This document shows positions 36,081-45,194 of a DNA stretch of 64,000 nt, piece after piece. Position 1 is the stretch's first letter. Each line of letters starts with the position of its first letter. Under the pieces are notes generated by a model that worked only from the letters and a program-made list of their open reading frames with translations, made no database searches and was not told where the DNA came from. The stretch is from Ignavibacteria bacterium (GTDB taxonomy: Bacteria > Bacteroidota > Ignavibacteria > OLB7), in the NCBI GenBank assembly GCA_020635205.1, contig JACKAE010000001.1, positions 186,001 to 250,000 of the forward strand, written 5' to 3'. The position numbers were made by a program, and so were the translations under genes.

Positions 36081-36422
36081 TTAGGTGGGAGTAGGGATTT
36101 CATCGATTGACCTGAAGATTGGCAGACCTTTCGCTCGAAATCTCTCTACCTCTCTATCTGCTCCCGATGAGGCTCCACCAATGCGAAGCACAGCGTCGCA
36201 CCGCTCAGCTAAAGCCAAGGAGATTGGCATCATCAGCTCGCTGTACATCTCCTGACCCGCAACGTCGATAACTGGCAGTGCAAGGTTGACGCCGATAATC
36301 GGAATATGGCCACGTTGAAAAATCTCCAACGCAACTTGATTAAGCTCCCTTAGATTCTCACTCCAGCGTACAGGATTATCTGAGCCAGAACGATATGGGC
36401 CGGCAACCATGATCCACATCAT
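36081..36422 (-). CDS. DUF4406 / deoxyribosyltransferase-like protein
   Basis: The 113-residue protein has a small Rossmann-like fold: IMVAGPYRSGSDNPVRWSENL at the start, then LPVIDVAGQEMYSELMMPISLALAERCDAVLRIGGASSGADREVERF. This matches the DUF4406 family, related to nucleoside 2-deoxyribosyltransferases, where the glycine-rich GPYRSG loop and the conserved SxGADRE segment bind nucleotide. The true reaction is not known. A family A repeat sits 2 bp before its start; ispE lies downstream on the same strand. Confidence 0.75.
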   Translation of the reverse strand: MMWIMVAGPYRSGSDNPVRWSENLRELNQVALEIFQRGHIPIIGVNLALPVIDVAGQEMYSELMMPISLALAERCDAVLRIGGASSGADREVERFRAKGLPIFRSIDEIPTPT

Positions 36423-36424
36423 AG

Positions 36425-36450
36425 GAATTCAAAATGAAAAATTCAAAAGG
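36425..36450 (-). repeat. T-rich leader repeat, family A
   Basis: GAATTCAAAATGAAAAATTC-type copy 2 bp upstream of the DUF4406 start codon. Confidence 0.6.
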
Positions 36451-36581
36451 GGAGATAGAATTAGTGGGGGAAAAGATAGGGAGTATTGGAGATTTAAGGG
36501 AGGTATAGAAGGTAGGAGCATAGAGAGGAGTTGGTTATGTTTTGTCTTTGGTCACATTGATTTTCTTTACGCAACAGCAAA

Positions 36582-37358
36582 ATGAAAGAAGAAGAGAAGA
36601 CACAAGAACGTTCGACAAATACTTCTCCAGCCGAGGTGAAAGCAGAGGCAAAGCTGGTGAAGTTCTTGGAAGGCCCGCAGACCAGGCGTTTTGAATTAGG
36701 GCGAGCAATCAGAATCTTTCGCGAGTTCATGCGAGGGTTTCGTGCTCTCCACTTTGTTGGTCCCTGTGTCACAGTCTTCGGCTCAGCTCGCTTTCGCGAA
36801 GATCACCGCTACTATCAGATGGCGCAGGAAGTTGGCAGAGAGCTATCTGAAGCAGGCTTCACTGTGATGACTGGTGGAGGTCCGGGAATAATGGAAGGGG
36901 CAAATCGAGGGGCAAAGGAAGCTGGGGGAATATCGATTGGCTGCAACATTCAACTTCCAATGGAGCAACAGCCGAATCCCTATCTCGACAAGTGGATTAC
37001 CTTCCGCTACTTCTTCGTCAGGAAGCTGATGCTGGTGAAATACTCCTATGCCTTCGTGATTCTGCCGGGAGGATTTGGAACACTCGACGAGTTGTTCGAA
37101 ACATCGACGTTAGTGCAGACCAAAAAGATCGAGAATTTCCCTTTAGTGATTATGGGCAAAGAGTTCTGGGAACCTCTGCTGAAGTCGATTGAGGAGACGA
37201 TGGTTGTGGAGAAAACCATTGACTCTGACGACCTCGACCGATTCATTCTCACCGACTCACCATCTGAAGCCGTCGCTGCAATCCGTGAAATTGCCATCAC
37301 TCGATTTGGCCTTCGTTACGGCACACAACCGAAGCGCCGGAAGTGGTTGTGGGAGTAG
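36582..37358 (+). CDS. LOG-family (TIGR00730) Rossmann protein
   Basis: The 258-residue protein has the lysine-decarboxylase-like/LOG signature: TVFGSARFREDHRYYQMA, MTGGGPGIMEGANRGAKEAGG, and VILPGGFGTLDELFE. Family members release cytokinin base from nucleoside monophosphates or cleave nucleotides; the charged N-terminal 60 residues suggest the longer bacterial subgroup whose substrate is unclear. It is convergent with the YeiH gene, with family B repeat sequence between them. Confidence 0.92.
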   Translation: MKEEEKTQERSTNTSPAEVKAEAKLVKFLEGPQTRRFELGRAIRIFREFMRGFRALHFVGPCVTVFGSARFREDHRYYQMAQEVGRELSEAGFTVMTGGGPGIMEGANRGAKEAGGISIGCNIQLPMEQQPNPYLDKWITFRYFFVRKLMLVKYSYAFVILPGGFGTLDELFETSTLVQTKKIENFPLVIMGKEFWEPLLKSIEETMVVEKTIDSDDLDRFILTDSPSEAVAAIREIAITRFGLRYGTQPKRRKWLWE

Positions 37359-37360
37359 GG

Positions 37361-37458
37361 AGTGTATAGAGTTAAGAGTTGGTAGAGTTTATAGAGTTGA
37401 GAGTCGAGAAATCCCTATCTCTTCTTCTTTGCGCCTTTGCGTGAGTGGCTTTGTGTGA
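37361..37458. repeat. Family B repeat, copy 3
   Basis: TATAGAGTTAAGAGTTGGTAGAG units are followed by a TCTTCTTTGCGCC...TTGCGTGAG block, mirroring the 32819 copy. It fills the gap between convergent genes. Confidence 0.4.
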
Positions 37459-38454
37459 CTAAAAACTTAGCACCCCCCAAAGCGAGAGGAGAGAGACAAC
37501 GAACCAGAGCAGAACTCCTTGAAGGAAAGGCCGAAACCCGAGGCTCTTGATTGTAGAGAGGGAGAGTGAACTACCGATTAGGAAGAGCGTGAGTGTCATC
37601 CCCTGCCGTGCAACGCTCACAATCCCACCGAAAATTTCTGGGCTAACATATTCTCCAAGCCAAGTTCGCAGAGCTGAGGCAAGGACGAAGAGGAAGATGA
37701 ACCAGGGAATCGTGATTTTCCCCTTTCGCTCACGTTGAATAAGGGAGATGAAGAAGACGAGGGGGACAATCCAGAGTGCGCGAGTCAGCTTAACTGTGGT
37801 GGCAATGCTTAACGCCTCGGTTCCGTAGCTTGAGGCTGCTCCAACCACAGAGCTTGTGTCGTGGATAGCGATTGCCGACCAGATACCGAAGTCCCCTTGG
37901 GAGAGTGCCAACAGGTGACCAATTGCTGGGAAGATAAAGAGAGCAATGGCGTTCAAGATAAAAACAGTTCCGAGTGATACGCTCATCTCGTCGGAGGAGG
38001 CGTCGATTACCGGACCGACGGCGGCGATTGCACTGCCGCCGCAGATTGCAGTGCCGCAGGAGATCAGCGTCGAGGTGTTGGATTGCGTGCGGAGAACTCG
38101 ACCGAGAGCGAAACCGACCAAGAGCGTTCCAACAATTGTAGCAGCAGCGAAGAGGAAACCCGAGCTTCCTGCCTCCGCCACCGTCCCAAGGTTCATCCCA
38201 AATCCAAGACCAACAACCGAGGCTTGCAGCAACTTCTTCGTCCACTTCCCACTCTGTTTTGCATAGGGATTACTAACCAGCAGGGCGAAGAGGATGCCGA
38301 TTGCGAGGGCAATTGGGGGAGAAATAAATGGGAGACAGCAGAGGATCAGAAGCACAAAAAAAGCGAACCGTCGAAATCCTGCACCTTTCATAAAAGGCAG
38401 ATTCGACGGTTCGTCGCTCTTCAATCTATTCTCGTTCTTCGGGTCTGTTTGCAT
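37459..38454 (-). CDS. YeiH family putative sulfate exporter
   Basis: The 331-residue protein has about ten transmembrane segments in the YeiH (UPF0324) pattern: FISPPIALAIGILFALLVSNPYA, QASVVGLGFGMNLG, LISCGTAICGGSAIAAVGPVIDASSDEMSVSLGTVFILNAIAL, AIHDTSSVVGAASSYG, and VPLVFFISLIQRERKGK. Members are annotated as exporters of sulfonate- or sulfur-type anions. It follows the methyltransferase gene on the same strand with a 77-bp gap, so OsmC-methyltransferase-YeiH may be one operon. Confidence 0.88.
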   Translation of the reverse strand: MQTDPKNENRLKSDEPSNLPFMKGAGFRRFAFFVLLILCCLPFISPPIALAIGILFALLVSNPYAKQSGKWTKKLLQASVVGLGFGMNLGTVAEAGSSGFLFAAATIVGTLLVGFALGRVLRTQSNTSTLISCGTAICGGSAIAAVGPVIDASSDEMSVSLGTVFILNAIALFIFPAIGHLLALSQGDFGIWSAIAIHDTSSVVGAASSYGTEALSIATTVKLTRALWIVPLVFFISLIQRERKGKITIPWFIFLFVLASALRTWLGEYVSPEIFGGIVSVARQGMTLTLFLIGSSLSLSTIKSLGFRPFLQGVLLWFVVSLLSLWGVLSF

Positions 38455-38531
38455 ATCCTCTGTGGTTCAGTCAAGTCGTTTCAGAGGTTGCAATCTACGG
38501 CAATTGGGGGCTTCTCCTTCGCAACAGTCTT

Positions 38532-39353
38532 TCAGCTTCGCTTCCTTCCCGATCCAATTACGAACTCGCCTGGAATTTCGTAGCCTTCTCCCACTCGATA
38601 TGGTTCTATCGACGCACGATATTCCTCTGCTGTCTCCACGCGCGTCTGCTCGTCGAAGCGGGAGTAAGCCATTGCCACAGGTCCGCCAACAAAGGCAGCG
38701 TTGGCAGCATCTTCAAATGAGCTGTAGTGAAGCGTTGTGGAGATGCGGTCTAAATTAATTTCCGAGAAGCCAGCACGTTCAAGCGTCAAGCGAAGGTTCT
38801 CTCCAGTTCCCTCTTGAAAGAAGAGGGGGCAGACATCGGTGTTCACACGCCGATCCACAATTGGAAAGATTTCCGCCCACCCACAAGCCGCCCGTGCTCC
38901 CCACGTAGAGACAACCGCGCGTCCTCCGGGTCGAAGAATTCGTTCCATCTCTTTCATCCCATCGACTGGGGAAGGATAGTACATAATGCCAAGTGCGCTG
39001 AGAGCAATATCAAAACTCTCTTCTGGAAGTTCGAGGGCTTCAGCATCCATTCGTGCGAAACTGATGTTTGTGACTTCACGTTCACCAGCCACGGCTTCGG
39101 CTCGCTCAACCATCTTGCCAGAAATGTCAGTGCCAGCAACGCTCCCTCCCGGTGCTGCCTTCGCAGCAGCAGCAAAGGAGACTATCCCCGTTCCACAGGC
39201 AATGTCGGCAACTTCTTCACCCGGTTGTATGTCTGCTATCTCTAAGAGTTTTGCATGCGATGCGGACAGTTGTTCTCTCCAGCACTGTTCGTAGTGATCC
39301 ACGGCCTTATCCCACCCATAGCGTTGCACTCGTCGTTGAAGGTCAGGCTTCAC
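38532..39353 (-). CDS. Class I SAM-dependent methyltransferase
   Basis: The 273-residue protein has a standard SAM fold: motif I VADIACGTGIVSFAAAAKA, acidic GTDISGKMVERA, then FDIALSALGIMYYPSPVDGMKEMERILRPGGRAVVSTWG. Substrate is unknown. The GTG at 39353 is chosen because GGAGGAG lies just upstream; the open frame extends farther, but that overlaps the OsmC gene. It overlaps the OsmC stop by 11 bp, so the two are translationally coupled. YeiH follows. Confidence 0.85.
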   Translation of the reverse strand: MKPDLQRRVQRYGWDKAVDHYEQCWREQLSASHAKLLEIADIQPGEEVADIACGTGIVSFAAAAKAAPGGSVAGTDISGKMVERAEAVAGEREVTNISFARMDAEALELPEESFDIALSALGIMYYPSPVDGMKEMERILRPGGRAVVSTWGARAACGWAEIFPIVDRRVNTDVCPLFFQEGTGENLRLTLERAGFSEINLDRISTTLHYSSFEDAANAAFVGGPVAMAYSRFDEQTRVETAEEYRASIEPYRVGEGYEIPGEFVIGSGRKRS

Positions 39354-39900
39354 GGTAGATCTCCTCCTCCGCCTGTACGGACTGTCGATACTCGACGATG
39401 CGGTCAATCTTGTGTGGATTAGCGAAGATGTCGAGGTAGGGACTGAGCATATCGGCTCGGTCGAGCATCTTTTGGACTTCTTCTCTCGGTGCCGGACTTT
39501 CAATTCGAACAGTATAGCGTATGCCGGTATAGCTTGGTGTAATGTCGGCAAGGCCAAGTTCTCCTCGTACGTCATAGTCGGTCTGCACTTCAACTTCAAG
39601 ACTTTCAATTGGGATATTCATTACGACTGCCCAGCGGGCATAACCGATAGCAAGGCAACTACCGAGAGCACCCCGTCCAATAACTCCTGAGTTCGGTCCG
39701 GCGTTTGCACCACCATGTTTCTCTGCCATATCTACAACCAACTTCCAGGCTCCATCTTCTACCTCACAAGTATAACCATCGGTTAAGCGGACTTTTGTAA
39801 TTGCGGTTCCTTGCCCCACAGTAGGCCGTAACAGCACGGCTTTCTTTCCTCGCTCGAACGCTTCTCTCATTAACTCTACTCGATTCGTCAGATCTTTCAT
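39343..39900 (-). CDS. OsmC-like protein
   Basis: The 185-residue protein has the OsmC fold pattern: AITKVRLTDGYTCEVEDGAWKLVVD, then GVIGRGALGSCLAIGYARWAV with the conserved helix Cys, then ESLEVEVQTDYDVRGELG. In canonical OsmC peroxidases a second Cys starts a CPV-type helix; here the equivalent reads SPYLDIF, so it is probably not a classic thiol peroxidase. ATG 39900 is used; 39912 is possible. It precedes and overlaps the methyltransferase gene and is divergent from the sigma-factor gene. Confidence 0.8.
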   Translation of the reverse strand: MKDLTNRVELMREAFERGKKAVLLRPTVGQGTAITKVRLTDGYTCEVEDGAWKLVVDMAEKHGGANAGPNSGVIGRGALGSCLAIGYARWAVVMNIPIESLEVEVQTDYDVRGELGLADITPSYTGIRYTVRIESPAPREEVQKMLDRADMLSPYLDIFANPHKIDRIVEYRQSVQAEEEIYREA

Positions 39901-40029
39901 ACTACTTCTCATTTGTGAATGTTTTGATGATATATCTATTCAAGACGAGAGAAGAGTTCAATTTCCCAAATCGGTTCTCTACCTTTTTTTGTAGGTTCTT
40001 TTTCTTCAACAGAGAAAACTGGTACAGAT

Positions 40030-40584
40030 ATGGCTCAGGAAGATATTACCCAACTACTACAGGCACTTGAAGGAGGTAATCGCAAAGCCTTCGATCATCT
40101 GCTTGCCCTCGTCTATCCAGAACTGCATCGGATAGCAGAGGCACGATTACGCCAGGATCGAGCTGGAGAGACGTTGAACCCAACCGCACTGGTTCACGAA
40201 GCCTATTTGAAGCTCGTTCGTTACCAAGAGATTGACTGGAAGGGGCGAGCACACTTCTTCGGGGCTGCCTCGCAGACGATGCGCCGAGTTCTCGTCGATT
40301 ACGCTCGTGCTAAGTCGGCAGATAAGAGGAAGGGAGAATATGTCGGGTTGACCGATGCAGGAGAAGTAGGCGAGGAGACTTCAATGGAATCTCTTCTGGA
40401 GATCGACGATGCACTGCAACGCCTTGAAGAGATTCGCCCCCGTTGGGTTCGCGTTGTTGAGTGTCGCTATTTCTCTGGTTTGTCACTGGAAGAGACAGCC
40501 ACTGCACTTGGAATCTCGCACGGGACAGTCTCAAACGACTGGCGTATGGCTCGTGCTTGGTTGCAGAGAGAGTTGGAGGCCTAA
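40030..40584 (+). CDS. ECF-type sigma factor (TIGR02999-like)
   Basis: The 184-residue sigma factor has a region 2 (FDHLLALVYPELHRIAEARLRQDR, with the NPTALVHEAYLKLV segment typical of TIGR02999) and a region 4 helix-turn-helix (LSLEETATALGISHGTVSNDWRMARAWLQREL). This type is habitually encoded next to a serine/threonine kinase, as here: the kinase starts 2 bp after the stop. It probably directs RNA polymerase to targets controlled by that kinase. Confidence 0.93.
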   Translation: MAQEDITQLLQALEGGNRKAFDHLLALVYPELHRIAEARLRQDRAGETLNPTALVHEAYLKLVRYQEIDWKGRAHFFGAASQTMRRVLVDYARAKSADKRKGEYVGLTDAGEVGEETSMESLLEIDDALQRLEEIRPRWVRVVECRYFSGLSLEETATALGISHGTVSNDWRMARAWLQRELEA

Positions 40585-40586
40585 GA

Positions 40587-43121
40587 ATGGAAGAACTTCG
40601 TCTTGACCGACTGGAACGCCTATTTCGTGCAGCCTTAATGCACCCACCGGAAGAGCGAGAGCATTTCTTGGAAGCTGCTTGTACCGATGACATCGAACTC
40701 CGTGCTGAAGTGCTCAGCCTTCTTCAATCTGACCAACAGGCCGAGGAGCAGTCCTTTCTCAACAAGTCGGTTACCGATTTTATCGATCTTGAAAAGGTGA
40801 TCGAACGGAAGGAGACAACTCCTGAGAATATGGTTGATCGAGAGATTGGTCCCTACAGAATTCTTCGGTTCCTCGGACATGGGGGAATGGGGGATGTCTT
40901 TCTCGCCGTCAGGGACGAACCATTCCGACATCACGTAGCTCTGAAGATCATTCGTCGCGGTATGGATACCGATGAGGTAATTCGGCGTTTCGAGATGGAA
41001 CGACAAATTCTTGCCTCACTGAACCATCCGAACATGGCTCGCCTCTACGATGGTGGGGTAACGGCAGATGGCCTACCCTACTTTGCCATGGAATATGTTG
41101 ACGGCGTTCCGATTGTGCTCTGGTGTGATAGCAGGGAAATGGGGGTAGAGGATCGACTACGACTCTTCCAAGATGTTTGCAATGCTGTTCACCACGCACA
41201 CCAGAACTTGATTATTCACCGCGATCTGAAGCCCTCAAACATTCTGGTAACCAAAGAAGGGATTCCAAAACTACTCGACTTTGGAATCGCAAAACTTCTG
41301 AACCCAAACCTTGGACCGCTCGACGCGCCAATTACGCGGACAGAGATTCGGGCGATGACGCCGGAGTATGCAAGCCCCGAACAGGTTCGTGGGGAGAGCC
41401 TGACAACGGTAAGTGATGTCTATTCACTCGGGATGATTTTATATGAGCTTCTGGCTGGTCAAGCCCCCTATCGTTTAGTACGCCGGACTTCTGAAGAGAT
41501 ACTTTCGGTTGTTTGCGAGCAGGAACCCGAACTTCCCAGTACTGTTGTTGTGCGAAGTGAGGAAGGAAAACAACCTCCTACAACTGTGGCAGGCAAACGA
41601 GGGGTTTCCCCCGATCAACTGAGTAAACGGCTGCGAGGTGATCTCGACAACATTGTCTCCATGGCTCTACGAAAAGAACCGGAGCGGCGCTATTCTTCGG
41701 CACAACAACTGGCCAACGATATTGAGCGATACCTGACGGGCGAACCGGTTATCGCACACAAGAACTCTCGCAGTTATCGGGTTAAGAAGTTTATTCAACG
41801 AAACCGGATTCAGACAATTTCCGGGGGGATTATTCTCTTGTTGTTGATTGCCGCAACTGGGCTGACAATCTATCAATCAAATCAAATTGCACAACAACGC
41901 GATCGAGCACAGTTGGAGGCAGAGAGGGGGACGAGTGTGACGGAGTTTCTCGTGAGTCTCTTTCGGGCTGCCGACCCTACCTATTCGCCCGGCGACACGC
42001 TAACAGTTCGAGAGCTTCTGGCCAGTGGTGCTGAACGTGTTGAAACCGAACTTGCAGACCAACCCGAAATCCAGGCAACGTTGTTCGACGTTATCGGTAC
42101 TGCCTACTTAAATCTTGGACGATATAAACTTGCGGAGTCACTTTTGGGGCGAGGTCTTGCCCTGCAACGGAAACTTGGCGTGGAGGGGAAGGAGTTTGGG
42201 CGGACGCTCTATAATCTTGGCCTTACGAATGAGTTGCTCTCAAACTATTCAGAGGCGGAAAAGCTCTACCGTGAATTTTTGGACGTTAGCCAACGGTTGG
42301 AAGGAGAAGGGAGTGCACCCTACGTTATCGGACTTTTCCACCTTGGATCAGTTGTTCACACCGGTGGGCGGACAGAGGAGGCCAATCAACTTTTTGATGA
42401 GTGGGAGAAGTTATATGATCGATTAGAGGATCGATCAAATCCAGAGCTGATTGAGGTCGCATTCGGGATGACGAAAGTCTGTTTTGCACGGAAAGAGTAT
42501 GTGAAAGCTGATAGATATATCCGTGAGGTGCTGGATGCTGCCCGCAAGGCGTATGGTGAGAAGCATCCAAATGTTAGCTCTGCACTCAACATGCTCAGTT
42601 CGATTCAGGTTGCTGCGGGAGAGAACCTGCAGGCTGAGGAGACGATTCGTGAATCGTTGACGATGCTTCAAGAACTCTATCCTGATGGACACCAAGAGAT
42701 TGCCTTAGCGTATGGAATACTTGCAGAGATATTAGAGCAGCAGAAAAAATTTAATGAGGCTGAAGAGTATTTCATAAAAGCTATTGAGCTTCAGGAGAGG
42801 GTTGTAGGAGTCAACCACCAGAATACCTTGTTGGCCAAAGCAGAACTTGGCAGATTCTACGGCCACCAGAAGCGATATGTTGAATCTGAGAAGTGGTATC
42901 GCAAAGCGTACGATGGCTACGTAGGAATTCTCGGACAAGAGAATTTGATGACAATTCTCCTTCACAAGTCGTTGGCAGAGGCGATGGTGAAGGGGGGAAA
43001 GAGGGAGGAGGGAATAGAGATGTTGAAAAAAGATTATGCGACGTTAGTCCGTGATCGCGGTGTCGACTATGTGGTAGCCAAAGAAGTGAAAGAGATGTTG
43101 GAAGATTTCCAGAAGCCGTAG
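40587..43121 (+). CDS. Serine/threonine protein kinase with TPR sensor domain
   Basis: The 844-residue protein has an N-terminal helical region, then a Hanks-type kinase domain (GPYRILRFLGHGGMGDVF glycine loop, VALK at 117-120, IIHRDLKPSNIL with HRD at 211-213, DFG at 231-233, TPEYASPEQVRGE). One transmembrane helix lies at about 409-429. The roughly 400-residue periplasmic or external part is TPR repeats, with repeating Y-x-x-A-E-x-L-Y-x-x-x-L motifs. It probably senses an envelope signal and regulates the sigma factor encoded just upstream. ATG 40587 gives a 2-bp spacing; a longer frame overlaps the sigma gene and is rejected. Confidence 0.94.
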   Translation: MEELRLDRLERLFRAALMHPPEEREHFLEAACTDDIELRAEVLSLLQSDQQAEEQSFLNKSVTDFIDLEKVIERKETTPENMVDREIGPYRILRFLGHGGMGDVFLAVRDEPFRHHVALKIIRRGMDTDEVIRRFEMERQILASLNHPNMARLYDGGVTADGLPYFAMEYVDGVPIVLWCDSREMGVEDRLRLFQDVCNAVHHAHQNLIIHRDLKPSNILVTKEGIPKLLDFGIAKLLNPNLGPLDAPITRTEIRAMTPEYASPEQVRGESLTTVSDVYSLGMILYELLAGQAPYRLVRRTSEEILSVVCEQEPELPSTVVVRSEEGKQPPTTVAGKRGVSPDQLSKRLRGDLDNIVSMALRKEPERRYSSAQQLANDIERYLTGEPVIAHKNSRSYRVKKFIQRNRIQTISGGIILLLLIAATGLTIYQSNQIAQQRDRAQLEAERGTSVTEFLVSLFRAADPTYSPGDTLTVRELLASGAERVETELADQPEIQATLFDVIGTAYLNLGRYKLAESLLGRGLALQRKLGVEGKEFGRTLYNLGLTNELLSNYSEAEKLYREFLDVSQRLEGEGSAPYVIGLFHLGSVVHTGGRTEEANQLFDEWEKLYDRLEDRSNPELIEVAFGMTKVCFARKEYVKADRYIREVLDAARKAYGEKHPNVSSALNMLSSIQVAAGENLQAEETIRESLTMLQELYPDGHQEIALAYGILAEILEQQKKFNEAEEYFIKAIELQERVVGVNHQNTLLAKAELGRFYGHQKRYVESEKWYRKAYDGYVGILGQENLMTILLHKSLAEAMVKGGKREEGIEMLKKDYATLVRDRGVDYVVAKEVKEMLEDFQKP

Positions 43122-43644
43122 TCGAGTATACAGGCGGAAATCCGTTTGCGAGTTTGTTATTAACACTCGACTTTCAGTCGGGTGTGGTGAGACTCTCTGC
43201 TTCGGCTCCCCTCTCCCACCAGAAAAACTCTCGGAATATCTGACCAACTATGGGAGAGGAGCGGGGTGATCGCACTGAGAAGAATCAGGCAAGATTCGTA
43301 GAATCGGTTGTACCGAATACGATCAACCCACTCCCTTCCGATCATCTCGCATTTTTATATCTACTCTTCTCAATCCCGACCTGTTATGCAGAGATCTACT
43401 GAAGCATCTCGCCGATCTTCTCACACAGTGAGTTTTCCCCCGACCATTCTTGCCAGATAATCTCTATCTCTACGTTCCTGCCGGCAACTCCCTATTCGCA
43501 CATCAACTGCGAAATATATAAAAGTGTAAAACCTCGCCGACCCATTAGGGAACTCCGCTCAACCTTCCGTCTTGCTCTAATGAAAGGATCAAACAAGGCA
43601 AATGCCTGAACTATCAATCATCAATCTTTTAAAGAGGTAAGACA
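43122..43644. other. Intergenic region upstream of second OsmC gene
   Basis: This 523-bp gap contains one imperfect palindrome at 43161-43184 (ACACTCGACT...AGTCGGGTGT, related in form to the 27992 hairpin) that could end the kinase transcript. The rest holds no convincing reading frame; the OsmC promoter should be near its 3' end, where an AAAGAGG ribosome-binding site precedes ATG 43645. Confidence 0.4.
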
Positions 43645-44238
43645 ATGACAGAGACAATGAGCACAATCCCAGGATTCAACGTAGAGACAATGGAAGGCTT
43701 CGCCGGCTACGCAGCAGCAAATCCAAACGATGTTCAGCTTGGAGTTGAGGCGAAGGTAATCTGGACAGGACGTGCGGGACACAGCACGGCGAAGATCGGT
43801 CGTTGGGCACTTGGTGGCCAGCCTATTGAGAAGAAGGCGCGTGACTACTCAATTCAGTTCGGTGCTTGGAAAGAGGTGGAGGCAGCAATTGGTGTTGAGG
43901 GTGCAGACGACAAGCTTGAGCCGATTGAAGTTGCTCTCGGCGCGATGTGCGGATGTGTGAACTGGGCTATCTGCATCAACGCAGCTCTCGAGGGAGTTTC
44001 CTTTGATGAGTTAGAGGTGAGCGCACGGATCACCGTTGACCCTCGCGTTCTGCTCGGCATCCTTCCGATTGAAGAAGCTGCTTCATGTCTGCAAGAGGTT
44101 TCTCTGGATATCTCCGCGCGTGGTGAGAATCTGACTGAAGAGGATCGCCGCCGTATCGAGGCAATGGCACACCGCTCACCTGTCCACGCAATGATTCGCC
44201 ACGCAAACACGATTCACACCAACGTGGTAATCGCGTAA
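43645..44238 (+). CDS. OsmC-like protein
   Basis: The 197-residue protein has the OsmC pattern: GVEAKVIWTGRAGHSTAKIG, then EVALGAMCGCVNWAICINAAL with the helix Cys cluster, and EDLEVSARITVDP-like residues. The downstream helix starts RSPVHAMIRH, so the second peroxidatic Cys is absent (CPV becomes SPV). It is distantly related to the 39343 protein. A strong ribosome-binding site precedes the start. It is followed by a methyltransferase gene, with a perfect hairpin between them. Confidence 0.8.
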   Translation: MTETMSTIPGFNVETMEGFAGYAAANPNDVQLGVEAKVIWTGRAGHSTAKIGRWALGGQPIEKKARDYSIQFGAWKEVEAAIGVEGADDKLEPIEVALGAMCGCVNWAICINAALEGVSFDELEVSARITVDPRVLLGILPIEEAASCLQEVSLDISARGENLTEEDRRRIEAMAHRSPVHAMIRHANTIHTNVVIA

Positions 44239-44276
44239 ACAAAGAGAAAACATCACGGGGAACTGAGATTGGAGCA

Positions 44277-44303
44277 GAGCGGGACGTGCTGTGCGTCCCG
44301 CTC
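44277..44303 (+). promoter_or_regulatory. Intercistronic hairpin
   Basis: A perfect 10-bp stem (GAGCGGGACG at 44277-44286 with CGTCCCGCTC at 44294-44303) lies between osmC and the methyltransferase and is flanked by GAGAT/ATCTC. There is no T run, so it may attenuate or stabilise the mRNA instead of terminating it. Confidence 0.5.
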
Positions 44304-44328
44304 CCGATCTCACCTACCAACTACTACC

Positions 44329-45123
44329 ATGACACAACACAATTCAGCCAAATCGACATATCAACCTCGCTTCACAAAGAATCAGCTTCGCCGCGCAATT
44401 AGAGAGACATATAGAGAGGTTGCCAAGGCGCCGGCGAAGAACGTATCCCTCACATTGGGGCAACGCTTAGCCGAACACCTTGGCTACTATCCCGAGCTAC
44501 TCGGTGGAATTCCGAGCGAAGCCATTGCCTCCTTTGCTGGAGCAGGAAATCCGTTCAATAGTGGTCCGATTGTGGTAGGGGAGAGGATTCTGGACGTTGG
44601 GTGTGGAGCCGGGATGGATTCATTGATCGCTGCTCGGTTAACCGGTGAAGGGGGAGAGGTTATCGGCGTCGACATGACAAACGAGATGGTGAGTTCTGCA
44701 CGCCGCAACGCCAGAGCTATGGGGGCATGGAACACCCGCTACATGATTGGCTTTGCCGAGAAACTTCCAATTGAAAGTGAGACTATCGACCTGATTATCT
44801 CCAATGGCGTCATTAACCTCTCGCCGGAAAAAGAACAGGTTTTCAGTGAACTCTATCGCGTGCTGAGAACTGGAGGGCGCGTACACATTGCCGACGTGTT
44901 CCTCCGAGAGAGGGTTCCCGATTCTGCCCGCGATCTTCTCCACCTTTGGACCGACTGTATTGCTGGAGGAGAGGAGATTGAAACCTACATCGGAATGATG
45001 GAGCAAGTGGGCTTCCGCCACATAGAATTCTTCAAAGATGTTGATCTGTTTCGAGGAACGAGGATTGAAGAGCAGGCCAGAAAATTCGGTGCATACGGCT
45101 ATACGATAAGAGGGTGGAAGTAG
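44329..45123 (+). CDS. SAM methyltransferase, ArsM-like class 11
   Basis: The 264-residue protein has a family-specific N-terminus (LGQRLAEHLGYYPELLGGIP, IASFAGAGNPFNSG), then GERILDVGCGAGMDSLIAARLTGEGGEVIGVDMTNEMV, ISNGVINLSPEKEQVF and YRVLRTGGRVHIADVFLRE. This is the arrangement of ArsM-type and related class 11 methyltransferases, but the cysteine pattern of true arsenite methyltransferases is not obvious. It lies between OsmC-like and halogenase-like genes in one apparent operon. Confidence 0.82.
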   Translation: MTQHNSAKSTYQPRFTKNQLRRAIRETYREVAKAPAKNVSLTLGQRLAEHLGYYPELLGGIPSEAIASFAGAGNPFNSGPIVVGERILDVGCGAGMDSLIAARLTGEGGEVIGVDMTNEMVSSARRNARAMGAWNTRYMIGFAEKLPIESETIDLIISNGVINLSPEKEQVFSELYRVLRTGGRVHIADVFLRERVPDSARDLLHLWTDCIAGGEEIETYIGMMEQVGFRHIEFFKDVDLFRGTRIEEQARKFGAYGYTIRGWK

Positions 45124-45194
45124 ACTCGGTAGCATAGACATTACGGGAGCACATTCGTGTATAGTTCTCAAGCTTTACTCAGGAATAATACGCT

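Noticed and set aside
39354..39608. Upstream extension of the methyltransferase frame at 38532
   Set aside because: It overlaps the OsmC gene, reads as low-complexity basic sequence, and a GGAGGAG site precedes GTG 39353.
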